The notes under the pieces were generated by a model. The model did not search any database, had not been told where the DNA came from, and saw only the letters and a list, made by a program, of their open reading frames with translations. Shown here piece after piece: positions 7,031 through 16,200 of a DNA stretch of 16,462 nt. Every line of letters starts with the position of its first letter. Position 1 is the stretch's first letter. Source of the stretch: an uncultured Clostridia bacterium (GTDB taxonomy: Bacteria; Bacillota; Clostridia; UBA1381); contig CAKSJU010000044.1 in the NCBI GenBank assembly GCA_934463455.1, forward strand, positions 1 through 16,462, in the 5' to 3' direction. The translations under genes were made by a program, and so were the position numbers.

Positions 7031-7825
7031 ATGTCAAAATTTGATTTAGAGGGAAAAATTGCTCTTATTACCGGAGCGTCTTACGGAATTGGATTTGCCA
7101 TAGCAAAGGCATATGCACAGGCGGGAGCGACAATTGTATTCAATGATATAAACAGTGAGCTTGTGGAAAAAGGACTGAAGGCATATAAAGAAGAGGGAAT
7201 AAAAGCTCACGGCTATATCTGCGATGTTACCGATGAAAACGCGGTTAATGCGTTGGTTTCAAAGATAGAGGCGGAAGTAGGAGTTATAGATATACTTGTA
7301 AATAATGCGGGAATAATAAAAAGAATACCGATGTGCGATATGACCGCGGAGCAGTTCAGACAGGTTATAGACGTTGACCTTAATGCGCCGTTTATAGTTT
7401 CGAAAGCGGTAATTCCGTCAATGATAAAGAAAGGACACGGAAAAATCATCAATATTTGTTCTATGATGTCCGAACTCGGAAGAGAAACGGTATCTGCTTA
7501 TGCGGCAGCAAAGGGCGGACTTAAAATGCTTACAAGAAATATTGCTTCGGAATACGGAGAATACAATATTCAGTGCAACGGTATAGGACCGGGCTACATA
7601 GCAACTCCTCAAACAGCACCTTTAAGGGAAATTCAGCCGGACGGAGAGAGACATCCGTTTGATAAATTCATTATTTCGAAAACTCCGGCGGCAAGATGGG
7701 GAACACCTGAGGATTTGGGAGGACCGGCGGTATTCCTTGCTTCGGAAGCGTCCGATTTTGTAAACGGACATATTTTGTATGTGGACGGCGGTATTCTCGC
7801 ATATATAGGCAAGCAACCGAAATAA
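7031..7825 (+). CDS. kduD: SDR oxidoreductase, KduD-like / gluconate 5-dehydrogenase family
   Basis: This 264-residue short-chain dehydrogenase has the cofactor loop TGASYGIG (residues 14-21), NNAG, and the catalytic triad Ser144, Tyr157 and Lys161 (SAYAAAKGG). The stretches SMMSELGRETVSAYAAAKGG and CNGIGPGYIATPQTAPL are hallmarks of enzymes annotated as gluconate 5-dehydrogenase. Beside kduI and a GH105 enzyme the expected reaction is instead reduction of the 2,5-diketo intermediate to 2-dehydro-3-deoxy-D-gluconate (KduD role), feeding KdgK and KdgA. The two activities are close within the family, so the substrate is inferred from context. The start at 7031 is set by AAGGAGG at 7015-7021, overlapping the kduI stop. 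An in-frame upstream ATG at 6947 would lie deep in kduI and is rejected. C-terminal YVDGGILAYIGKQ is normal for the family, so the gene is complete. Confidence 0.88.
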   Translation: MSKFDLEGKIALITGASYGIGFAIAKAYAQAGATIVFNDINSELVEKGLKAYKEEGIKAHGYICDVTDENAVNALVSKIEAEVGVIDILVNNAGIIKRIPMCDMTAEQFRQVIDVDLNAPFIVSKAVIPSMIKKGHGKIINICSMMSELGRETVSAYAAAKGGLKMLTRNIASEYGEYNIQCNGIGPGYIATPQTAPLREIQPDGERHPFDKFIISKTPAARWGTPEDLGGPAVFLASEASDFVNGHILYVDGGILAYIGKQPK

Positions 7826-7846
7826 ACATCTTAAAAATGGGGCTGT

Positions 7847-7915
7847 AAAAAAGTCCGGAACGCGAAAAGGCGGTGTACTTTTTATATACTGCCTTTTCGC
7901 GTTCCGGACTTTTTT
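7847..7915. terminator. Long convergent hairpin terminator (about 31-bp stem)
   Basis: Arms 7847-7871 and 7891-7915 are perfectly complementary over 25 bases. Six further pairs (two of them G-U) continue inward to 7877 and 7885, leaving a 7-base loop. Both outer ends are A- or T-runs, so the transcript on either strand ends in a U-tract. It lies between the KduD-like gene (plus) and the DnaD-domain gene (minus). Its right arm reaches the minus-strand stop codon at 7914-7916. Confidence 0.88.
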
Positions 7916-8915
7916 AACATCCTCTTTTTCTTGTTAATTGTTCAAGTGATCCGTGGTCATAGCTTTCATTATATACACCGTAGCCTTGCTTTTGGTCGGC
8001 GGGTATTGCTGACGGTGAACTGTGTTTATGTTCTTCGGATTCTTTTTTCGCTTCTTCGGGAGTATGTATACCGGCTTTGTACCAGCTTTCAAGTATTTTA
8101 TCTATATAAGGAAAAGAAAGCTTTGCCGTTCTTATTATACATTGCTCGTATGCTGCGGAAACCATATTTTCGTCCATATGGTACATTTCATGCCATCTGT
8201 TGATATAGTGCTCTTCGTTTTTGCTTATCTGCCGGTCTGCAATGCCGAGAATTTTACGTATTGAATAGATATATCCCATATGCTCGGCTTCTGCCTGTAA
8301 GTAATCATTTACGGCTTCCATGCTTGTAATTCCTCGCTCATGCCAGGAAACAGCGACTTTTTCTATGTAACTCATTCTGCGTTTTTCTTTTGATACGCAG
8401 TATTCAAGAAGCATTAAAATAACCTCCGGAGAGAATTTAAGCCCGTCATAAAACCAATAAAGAGTTTCGGTGTCTGTCGGACTTAAAGTTTTGCCGAGAA
8501 TTTCATGTGCAAGAGAAATTGTTTCGGAAAGAGTGCTGTCGGAACGTATTGCGTTTGCAATCTCCGCCGATGTATATCCCGGACGTTTTTGAATAAACGT
8601 CGGAGTGGAGACAGGCTTTTCGTTTTCCTGACTTTCCTCAGCAGAAGATGCTGCGGGAGAAACAAAAATCACCGAATCCTCGGAAAATTCAATCCAACCC
8701 TTGCCCGCCCAGTATTCGAATGCCTGAACGACATCGCTTTCAAGCAGGTTAAGAGCTTTCGCTATATCAAGAAAATCGAATTCTTTATTTTTTTCCGCAA
8801 GTCCAAGTGCGTATATGTATACCTTTACAAATGTTGCATTGGCATCGGGAAGATATTCGTCAATAAATACCAAAGGCAAGGATACAAAATTGTTTTTTAC
8901 AAAAAAATGCGGCAT
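7914..8915 (-). CDS. DnaD/DnaB_2-domain primosome-type protein
   Basis: This 333-residue protein has an N-terminal winged-helix-like region (about 10-85, with FLDIAKALNLLESDVVQAFEYWAGKGWIEF). A Ser/Glu-rich linker (about 86-112) follows, then two consecutive DnaD (DnaB_2) domains, about 130-205 and 215-285. Each DnaD repeat carries the family's late YxxxxxxxW pattern: YIEKVAVSW (183-191) and YIDKILESW (270-278). DnaD proteins help load the replicative helicase at origins and stalled forks in Firmicutes. A polar, low-complexity tail with Glu, His and Ser follows and ends in basic residues. The AGGA site lies 8 bases before the ATG. The stop codon sits within the last bases of the convergent hairpin. 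I cannot tell chromosomal DnaD from a paralogue or phage-derived copy. It faces away from rpoB and seems to be a single-gene unit. No clear promoter for it is visible in the AT-rich gap. Confidence 0.85.
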   Translation of the reverse strand: MPHFFVKNNFVSLPLVFIDEYLPDANATFVKVYIYALGLAEKNKEFDFLDIAKALNLLESDVVQAFEYWAGKGWIEFSEDSVIFVSPAASSAEESQENEKPVSTPTFIQKRPGYTSAEIANAIRSDSTLSETISLAHEILGKTLSPTDTETLYWFYDGLKFSPEVILMLLEYCVSKEKRRMSYIEKVAVSWHERGITSMEAVNDYLQAEAEHMGYIYSIRKILGIADRQISKNEEHYINRWHEMYHMDENMVSAAYEQCIIRTAKLSFPYIDKILESWYKAGIHTPEEAKKESEEHKHSSPSAIPADQKQGYGVYNESYDHGSLEQLTRKRGC

Positions 8916-9005
8916 ATAAACCGTCCTTTCATAGCTGCTAAATTAAAAATATCGTATAATGTTTATAAAAAATCAAAAAAATTGCAAAAAAAATACAATT
9001 TCCCC

Positions 9006-9034
9006 TTGACATATACGAAATGATATGATATAAT
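9006..9034 (+). promoter_or_regulatory. Perfect-consensus sigma-A promoter of rpoBC
   Basis: TTGACA (9006-9011) and TATAAT (9029-9034) match the consensus at all twelve positions, with an exact 17-base spacer. The probable transcript start is about 9041. A second TATAAT occurs at 9044-9049 without a convincing -35. This supports strong independent transcription of rpoB and rpoC. Confidence 0.9.
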
Positions 9035-9040
9035 CAAGTA

Positions 9041-9188
9041 TTGTATAATGATAATAATATGGGCTTATTATCAGTTGGTATCGGTATAGAATATATTATA
9101 GCACAATATTTAAAAAAAATCAATACCTATTTTGAATAAGTTTTATATGTTTTCATTTTCTTACAAAATTAGATGAGGTGATTAATGA
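9041..9188 (+). other. rpoB 5' leader with hairpin
   Basis: About 148 bases of AT-rich leader separate the promoter from rpoB. The only clear structure is a hairpin with perfect arms GATAATAA (9050-9057) and TTATTATC (9065-9072) and a TATGGGC loop, right at the 5' end of the transcript. It has no T-tract, so it is unlikely to terminate. It might protect the 5' end or affect initial elongation. The rest (9073-9170) shows no feature I can support. Confidence 0.45.
9175..9187 (+). promoter_or_regulatory. rpoB ribosome binding site and overlapping ATG
   Basis: GAGGTGAT (9175-9182) matches the 16S 3' end over 8 bases. An ATG at 9185 is nearest to it but opens only a four-codon frame ending with TGA at 9197-9199, overlapping the in-frame rpoB ATG at 9189. 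A GTG at 9192 is a third option. Conservation of the MVHxVQLGKN N-terminus favours 9189, 10 bases after GAGG. Confidence 0.6.
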
Positions 9189-12100
9189 ATGGTGCATGAG
9201 GTACAACTGGGCAAAAATATCCGACTCAGCTATTCCAAAATCAATGAGGTATTGGAAATGCCAAACCTTATTGAAGTGCAGAAAAGGTCTTATCAATGGT
9301 TTTTGGAGGAAGGTTTGAGAGAAGTATTCCGAGATATTTCTCCTATCGTAGACCATTCGGGACATTTGGTGCTGGAGATTTTTGACTACACGCTTGATTA
9401 CAATTCAAAATATTCCGTGGAGGAATGTAAGGAAAGGGATGCAAAGTATGCGGCTCCCCTGCGTGTTAATGTCCGTCTTATAAATACCGAGACGGGAGAG
9501 ATTAAGGAACAGGAAATCTTTATGGGTGATTTCCCGCTGATGACCGAACAGGGTACATTCATTATTAACGGTGCCGAACGTGTTATAGTCAGCCAGCTGG
9601 TACGTTCTCCCGGGATGTATTACAGCTTCGAACGTGACAAAACCGGTAAACCTCTTTACTCTTCACAGGTTATTCCTTACAGAGGTGCGTGGCTTGAATA
9701 TGAAACGGATTCGAACGATGTATTTTCGGTAAGAATAGATCGTACAAGAAAAATTCCGGTTACAATATTATTAAGAGCTATGGGACTCGAAACAAACAGC
9801 CAGATTTTAGAGTATCTGGGAGAAGACACTCGTCTTACCGCAACGTTTGAAAAGGATACAACCACAAATGCGGAAGAGGCACTTTTGGAAATATATAAGC
9901 GTCTGCGCCCCGGTGAGCCTCTCAATGTGGAAAATGCAAGATCGCTTATCAATAACATGTTTTTTGACTCGAAGCGTTATGACCTTGCGCATGTCGGCCG
10001 TTACAAGTACAATAAAAAGGTTGCCATTGCGGCAAGAATTACCGGAAAAACACTGGCAGAGGATGTTATAGATCCGAGAACAGGTGAAATTATTGCATCT
10101 GCGGGAGACGCATTAAGCAAAGAGATGGCGGAAGCTATTGAACTCGCGGGTGTAAACCGTGTAATACTTTCGGTGGACGGAAACAAGGTTTTGGTTGTTT
10201 CAAACGATATGGTATCACTGCAAGAGTATGTTGATTTTGACGTATCGGATATTAACCTTACAAAGGTACGCCGCAGCATTCTTGAGGAGATACTTTCGGG
10301 CAAGGACTATAAAGAAGACGGAGAAGCACCTTCGGAGGAAGAAATAAAAGAGCAGCTGAAGCTGCGCGCGGATGAATTGAGTCCGAAGCATATCACGGTA
10401 GAGGATATGTTTGCTTCGGTGAATTATTTGATTTGTCTTGCCAACGGAATAGGCACTTTGGATGATATTGACCATTTGGGAAACAGACGATTGAGAAGCG
10501 TGGGCGAGCTTTTGCAAAACCAGTTCAGAATAGGGCTTTCCCGTATGGAAAGAGTTGTTCGCGAAAGAATGACTATTCAGGATTTGGAGATAATTACTCC
10601 GCAGACACTTATAAATATTCGCCCGATTATAGCTACAATAAACGAGTTTTTCGGATCTTCACAGCTGTCACAGTTTATGGATCAGCCGAATCCGCTTGCT
10701 GAACTCAGACATAAAAGAAGAATTTCGGCTCTCGGTCCCGGAGGACTTTCAAGAGACCGTGCCGGATTTGAAGTTCGTGACGTACACTATTCTCATTACG
10801 GACGCATGTGCCCGATAGAGACTCCTGAAGGTCCGAACATCGGTCTTATTACATCATTGGCGACATTTGCAAGAATAAACGAATACGGCTTTGTTGAAGC
10901 TCCTTACAGAAAAGTTGACAAGGAAAAAGGTATTGTTACCGATGAAATTGTTTATATGACGGCAGATACAGAGGATGAATTTGTAATAGCGCAGGCTAAC
11001 GAGCCTTTGGACGAAAAAGGTCATTTCCTTGATAAGAGGGTTTCGGCACGTTACCGTGATGAAATACTCGAAGTTCCGGGTGATGAAATCGACTACATGG
11101 ACGTATCGCCGAGACAGCTCGTGTCGGTTGTTACGGCTTGTATTCCTTTCCTTGAAAATGATGACGCAAACCGTGCGTTGATGGGATCTAACATGCAATG
11201 TCAGGCAGTTCCGCTTTTGACAACCGATTCGGCAATTGTCGGAACGGGTATGGAATATAAGATTGCAAAGGATTCGGGCTCGGCCGTATTGGCTAAAGAA
11301 TCCGGAACGGTTGAAAAATCAGCTGCCGATGAAATTGTGATAAAGGGTGACGGTACAGGCGAGAGATACCGTTACAAGATGATAAAATTTGCACGTTCAA
11401 ACCAATCTACCTGCATAAATCAAAGACCTATCGTTAAGGTTGGAGAACATGTTGAAAAAGGTGATATTATTGCCGACGGTCCTGCTATGGATAACGGTGA
11501 ATTGGCACTCGGTAAGAACATTCTTATCGGATTTATGACCTGGGAAGGTTATAACTACGAGGATGCTGTATTAATAAGCGAAGAATTGGTTAAAAATGAT
11601 GTATTTACTTCAATTCATATAGAAGAATATGAGTGCGAATCAAGAGATACAAAGCTCGGTCCGGAAGAAATCACAAGAGATATTCCAAATGTTTCGGAGG
11701 ATGCCCTGAAAGATTTGAACGACCAGGGTATTATAAGAATAGGTGCGGAAGTCCGTGCGGGAGATATTCTTGTCGGAAAGGTTACACCTAAGGGAGAAAC
11801 CGAGCTTACAGCAGAAGAAAGACTTCTTCGGGCGATTTTCGGAGAAAAGGCAAGAGAAGTTCGTGATACTTCGCTCAGAGTTCCTCACGGTGAAAACGGT
11901 ATTATCGTTGATGTTAAAAAATTCACCCGTGAAAACGGAGATGAATTGCCGCCGGGTGTAAACCAGGTTGTACGCTGCTATATTGCGCAAAAGAGAAAAA
12001 TATCCGTCGGAGATAAAATGGCGGGACGTCACGGAAACAAGGGTGTTGTTTCACGTGTACTTCCTCAGGAAGATATGCCGTTTTTGCCGGATGGTACACC

Positions 12101-13214
12101 GCTTCAGATTGTGCTTAACCCTTTGGGCGTACCTTCGCGTATGAACATCGGTCAGGTACTTGAGATGCACCTCGGATACGCATTCCGTACAATGAGTCTC
12201 CAGACGCCGGAAGAAATTGAAAGCAGAACACTTGACCTTATTATCGATAAGACAGAAAACAGTCATATAGATAAAGAACTTAAGGAAAAGATACTTGAAG
12301 CTTTGCGCGCTGCCGACAGAAAAATAGATAAAAATGCGATTATGTCGGATGTTGAAAAAATTGACGGAATTACCGAAGAGGCAAAAAATGAAGTTTCCGA
12401 TATAATCGATTATTCGGTAAATTATAAAGATACTATTCTTGCGGCAAAGAAAAAAGTCGGACCGGAAGAATATATTAAAATTGCAACACCGGTATTTGAC
12501 GGTGCGGAAGACGAGAATTTGAGAGAAGCATTTGTTTTGGCAGGACTCAGAACAGACTTTAAGACGGACGTTTATGACGGACGTACCGGACAAAAGTTTG
12601 ACAATGCCGTTACTGTCGGCGTAATGCACTATCTGAAGCTTGACCACTTGGTTGATGATAAAATTCACGCGCGTTCAACAGGACCGTATTCTCTTGTTAC
12701 GCAGCAGCCTTTGGGCGGTAAAGCACAGTTCGGCGGACAGCGCTTCGGTGAAATGGAAGTTTGGGCACTTGAAGCATACGGTGCTGCATATACCTTGCAG
12801 GAAATCTTGACTGTAAAATCGGACGATATTGTAGGACGTGTAAAAACCTATGAAGCAATTGTCAAGGGTGAGAACATTCCGAAAGCCGGAATACCGGAGG
12901 CGTTTAAGGTTTTGGTTAAGGAATTGCAGTCACTTGCATTGGACATAAGAATACTTGATGAAGATAATAAAGAAATTGATTTGGTTAAGTTCCTTGAAGA
13001 CGATGATGACGATGAATATGTATCAAAAGATGAGTTAGTGTCTACAATGGAAAACCGCGACTTATTTGCGGGAGATGTGGAAGATGATGACGATTTTGAC
13101 GATGACATGTCTGTTGAAGATTCGGATGACATTGACGATGATTATACCGACCCGTTGTTCATTGACGATGAAGAGGAAAATGAAGATGGCACAATTCAGT
13201 TTGAGGATTTTTAA
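9189..13214 (+). CDS. rpoB: DNA-directed RNA polymerase beta subunit
   Basis: RpoB is the second-largest subunit of RNA polymerase and forms one wall of the active-site cleft and the rifampicin pocket. At 1341 residues it carries all the main landmarks. These are the N-terminal LIEVQKRSYQWFLEEGLREVF, the rifampicin region starting at GSSQLSQFMDQ with Asp498, His508 and Ser513 (E. coli 516, 526 and 531), RRISALGPGGLSRDRAGFEV, ETPEGPNIGLI, the active-site DKMAGRHGNKGVVS and the C-terminal GGKAQFGGQRFGEMEVWALE. Arg507 precedes the His where E. coli has Thr525, and Pro500 replaces Asn518. After KELQSLALDIRIL the protein does not stop as most do. It runs on into a tail (about 1268-1341) with 37 acidic and only two basic residues in 74. 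The gene starts a two-gene unit with rpoC, 18 bases downstream. No ribosomal protein gene rplL precedes it here. Confidence 0.99.
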   Translation: MVHEVQLGKNIRLSYSKINEVLEMPNLIEVQKRSYQWFLEEGLREVFRDISPIVDHSGHLVLEIFDYTLDYNSKYSVEECKERDAKYAAPLRVNVRLINTETGEIKEQEIFMGDFPLMTEQGTFIINGAERVIVSQLVRSPGMYYSFERDKTGKPLYSSQVIPYRGAWLEYETDSNDVFSVRIDRTRKIPVTILLRAMGLETNSQILEYLGEDTRLTATFEKDTTTNAEEALLEIYKRLRPGEPLNVENARSLINNMFFDSKRYDLAHVGRYKYNKKVAIAARITGKTLAEDVIDPRTGEIIASAGDALSKEMAEAIELAGVNRVILSVDGNKVLVVSNDMVSLQEYVDFDVSDINLTKVRRSILEEILSGKDYKEDGEAPSEEEIKEQLKLRADELSPKHITVEDMFASVNYLICLANGIGTLDDIDHLGNRRLRSVGELLQNQFRIGLSRMERVVRERMTIQDLEIITPQTLINIRPIIATINEFFGSSQLSQFMDQPNPLAELRHKRRISALGPGGLSRDRAGFEVRDVHYSHYGRMCPIETPEGPNIGLITSLATFARINEYGFVEAPYRKVDKEKGIVTDEIVYMTADTEDEFVIAQANEPLDEKGHFLDKRVSARYRDEILEVPGDEIDYMDVSPRQLVSVVTACIPFLENDDANRALMGSNMQCQAVPLLTTDSAIVGTGMEYKIAKDSGSAVLAKESGTVEKSAADEIVIKGDGTGERYRYKMIKFARSNQSTCINQRPIVKVGEHVEKGDIIADGPAMDNGELALGKNILIGFMTWEGYNYEDAVLISEELVKNDVFTSIHIEEYECESRDTKLGPEEITRDIPNVSEDALKDLNDQGIIRIGAEVRAGDILVGKVTPKGETELTAEERLLRAIFGEKAREVRDTSLRVPHGENGIIVDVKKFTRENGDELPPGVNQVVRCYIAQKRKISVGDKMAGRHGNKGVVSRVLPQEDMPFLPDGTPLQIVLNPLGVPSRMNIGQVLEMHLGYAFRTMSLQTPEEIESRTLDLIIDKTENSHIDKELKEKILEALRAADRKIDKNAIMSDVEKIDGITEEAKNEVSDIIDYSVNYKDTILAAKKKVGPEEYIKIATPVFDGAEDENLREAFVLAGLRTDFKTDVYDGRTGQKFDNAVTVGVMHYLKLDHLVDDKIHARSTGPYSLVTQQPLGGKAQFGGQRFGEMEVWALEAYGAAYTLQEILTVKSDDIVGRVKTYEAIVKGENIPKAGIPEAFKVLVKELQSLALDIRILDEDNKEIDLVKFLEDDDDDEYVSKDELVSTMENRDLFAGDVEDDDDFDDDMSVEDSDDIDDDYTDPLFIDDEEENEDGTIQFEDF

Positions 13215-13232
13215 GATTAGGAGGTTTTATTA

Positions 13233-16200
13233 ATGGGTTCAGAATTTAATTTTAATGCGATACAAATTGGTTTAGCCTCTCCTGAAACGATCAGAAATTG
13301 GTCATACGGCGAAGTAAAAAAACCGGAAACAATCAATTACAGAACGCTTAAACCGGAAAGAGACGGTCTTTTCTGCGAAAAGATTTTCGGGCCGACAAAG
13401 GATTGGGAATGTCATTGCGGAAAATATAAAAAGATTCGTTATAAAGGCGTGGTGTGCGACCGATGCGGAGTTGAAGTAACTAAGTCAAAGGTGCGCCGCG
13501 AAAGAATGGGACATATCGAGCTTGCGACACCGGTATCTCATATTTGGTATTTTAAGGGTGTTCCGTCGGCACTTAGCCTAATATTGGATATATCGCCGAG
13601 AAACCTTGAAAAAATACTTTATTTTGCAGCTTATATTGTTACCGATCCGGGAAAATCGGATTTGGAACAAAATCAGATTTTGTCGGAACGTGAATATCAT
13701 GAAGCTTATGAAAAATACGGAAACAAGTTTGAAGTAGGCATGGGTGCCGAGGCTATCCAGAAACTTTTAAAGAAAATAGATCTTGATGAAATGTCACAAG
13801 AGCTGAAAAAAGAGCTTGAAGAGACAAAAGGTCAGGGACCTAAAAAAGCAAGAATTATAAAAAGACTTGAAATTGTTGAGTCGTTTATAACTTCGGGAAA
13901 TCGACCGGAATGGATGATTTTGACGGTTATTCCGATTATTCCGCCCGATTTGAGACCTATGGTACAGCTCGACGGAGGACGTTTTGCAACAAGTGACTTG
14001 AACGACTTGTACCGCCGTGTTATAAACAGAAATAATCGTCTTAAAAGATTGCTTGAATTGGGTGCGCCCGATATAATCATAAGAAACGAAAAGAGAATGC
14101 TCCAGGAAGCGGTAGACGCTCTTATTAATAACGGAAGACGCGGCAGAACAGTAACCGGTCCGGGAAACAGAGCTTTAAAATCGCTTTCGGATTTGCTGAA
14201 AGGTAAGCAGGGACGTTTCCGTCAAAACCTGTTAGGTAAACGTGTTGACTATTCGGGACGTTCGGTTATCGTTGTAGGACCGGAGCTTAAGATTTATCAG
14301 TGCGGTCTGCCTAAAGAAATGGCGATAGAGCTTTTCAAGCCGTTTGTTATGAAAGAGCTTGTTGCAAGAGGACTTGCTCATAATATTAAGAGTGCTAAAA
14401 GAATGGTTGAAAGAGTTAAACCGGAGGTTTGGGACGTACTTGAAGATGTTATAAAGGAACATCCGGTACTTTTAAACCGTGCACCTACGCTTCACAGATT
14501 GGGTATACAAGCATTTGAGCCGCGTCTTGTGGACGGCAGAGCGTTAAAGCTTCACCCGCTTGTTTGTACGGCATACAATGCGGACTTTGACGGTGACCAG
14601 ATGGCTGTCCATGTACCGCTTTCACCGGAAGCACAGGCAGAAGCAAGATTTTTAATGCTTTCGGCAAACAACCTTTTAAAACCGCAGGATGGACATCCTG
14701 TAACAGTTCCTACACAGGACATGATTTTGGGAAGTTACTACCTTACAATTGTTAAGCATGACGAATTGGGAGGAAAGGACTATCCCGGACGTGACCAAAG
14801 TGAGGAATGGCATCCGCATTATTATACAAGCTTTGATGAAGCTTTGCTTGCATATGATAACGATGAACTCGGACTTCATACTCCGATAAAAATCAGAATA
14901 GAAAAAGATGTTCACGGTGAACACAAAAAAGCTATAATCGATGCGACGGTCGGAAAGATTATATTCAACCAGAACATTCCGCAGGATTTGGGCTTTGTAG
15001 ACAGAAGCGATCCTGCAAAAATGTTTGCCCTTGAAATAGGCTTTGACGTAACTGTCGGTAAAAAACAGCTTGGCGATATTATAGACAGATGTATAAGAAG
15101 CCACGGAACAACGGAAACAGCCGAAATTCTTGACCTTATAAAGGCTACAGGTTATAAATATTCGACAAAGGGTGCAATTACGGTTGCGGTTTCGGATATT
15201 GAAGTTCCTGAAAAGAAAGCGGAAATTCTTGAAGATGCAGAAGCTGAAATAGAAAAAATAACAAAGAAATTCAGACGCGGTCTTTTGAATGACGAAGAAC
15301 GTTATAACCAGGTTATCAAAACATGGGCTGCGGCTTCGGAAAAAGTCACACAAGCGATGATGGAAAACCTTGGCAAATTCAATCCGATATTTATGATGGC
15401 GGATTCGGGAGCTCGAGGCAGCGTAAACCAGATCAGACAGCTTGCCGCAATGCGCGGACTTATGGCGGATACTCAAGGCCGTACGGTCGAAATTCCTATT
15501 CGTGCGAACTTCCGGGAAGGTCTTAATGTATTGGAGTACTTTATTTCTTCGCACGGTGCAAGAAAAGGTCTTACCGATACGGCACTTCGTACAGCCGATT
15601 CGGGATATTTGACAAGAAGACTTGTTGATGTATCGCAGGATGTTATAGTAAGAGAAAACGACTGCGGAACGGAAGAAGGCGTTTGGGTTTCGGCTATTAT
15701 GGATGGCAACGAAGTTATCGAGCCGCTCAAAGACCGAATTGTAGACAGAGTTGCTCGTGAAGATGTTATTCATCCCATAACCGGAGAAATCCTGGCGAGA
15801 GGCAACGAAATTATTACAAGCGATGCAGCGGATAAAATTATTAAGGCAGGAATTGACAAAGTATATATCAGAAGTATCCTGACTTGCCAGACAAAAACCG
15901 GTGTATGCGCTAAGTGCTACGGTACAAACCTTGCGACAGGCGATATAGTAAATGTCGGAGAAGCTGTCGGAATAATTGCGGCACAGTCAATAGGTGAGCC
16001 GGGTACTCAGCTTACAATGCGTACATTCCACGCCGGCGGTGTTGCTTCGGGCAGCGATATTACACAGGGTCTTCCGCGTATTGAAGAGCTTTTTGAAGCG
16101 AGACGTCCTAAGGGTCTTGCAATCATTTCGGAAATCGGCGGTAAGGTAAGCGTTACGGAACAAAAACGTAAACGTGAAATTACCGTAACCAACGACGAGA

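Noticed and set aside
8505..9023. A 172-codon plus-strand open frame
   Set aside because: It runs antisense to the DnaD-domain gene and into the rpoB promoter, has Lys/Cys/Phe-rich composition and no family resemblance.
9044..9049. A second TATAAT after the rpoB promoter
   Set aside because: No -35 element at a suitable distance. The upstream perfect promoter is sufficient.
12051..12668. A 205-codon minus-strand open frame within rpoB
   Set aside because: It lies opposite a conserved rpoB segment and has a biased, domain-free composition. It is explained by rpoB codon use.
14676..15773. A 365-codon open frame on the minus strand
   Set aside because: It is antisense to the conserved zinc-site and cleft region of rpoC. 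The product is Phe/Cys/Arg-rich with no recognisable domain and no ribosome binding site, which fits a shadow frame.
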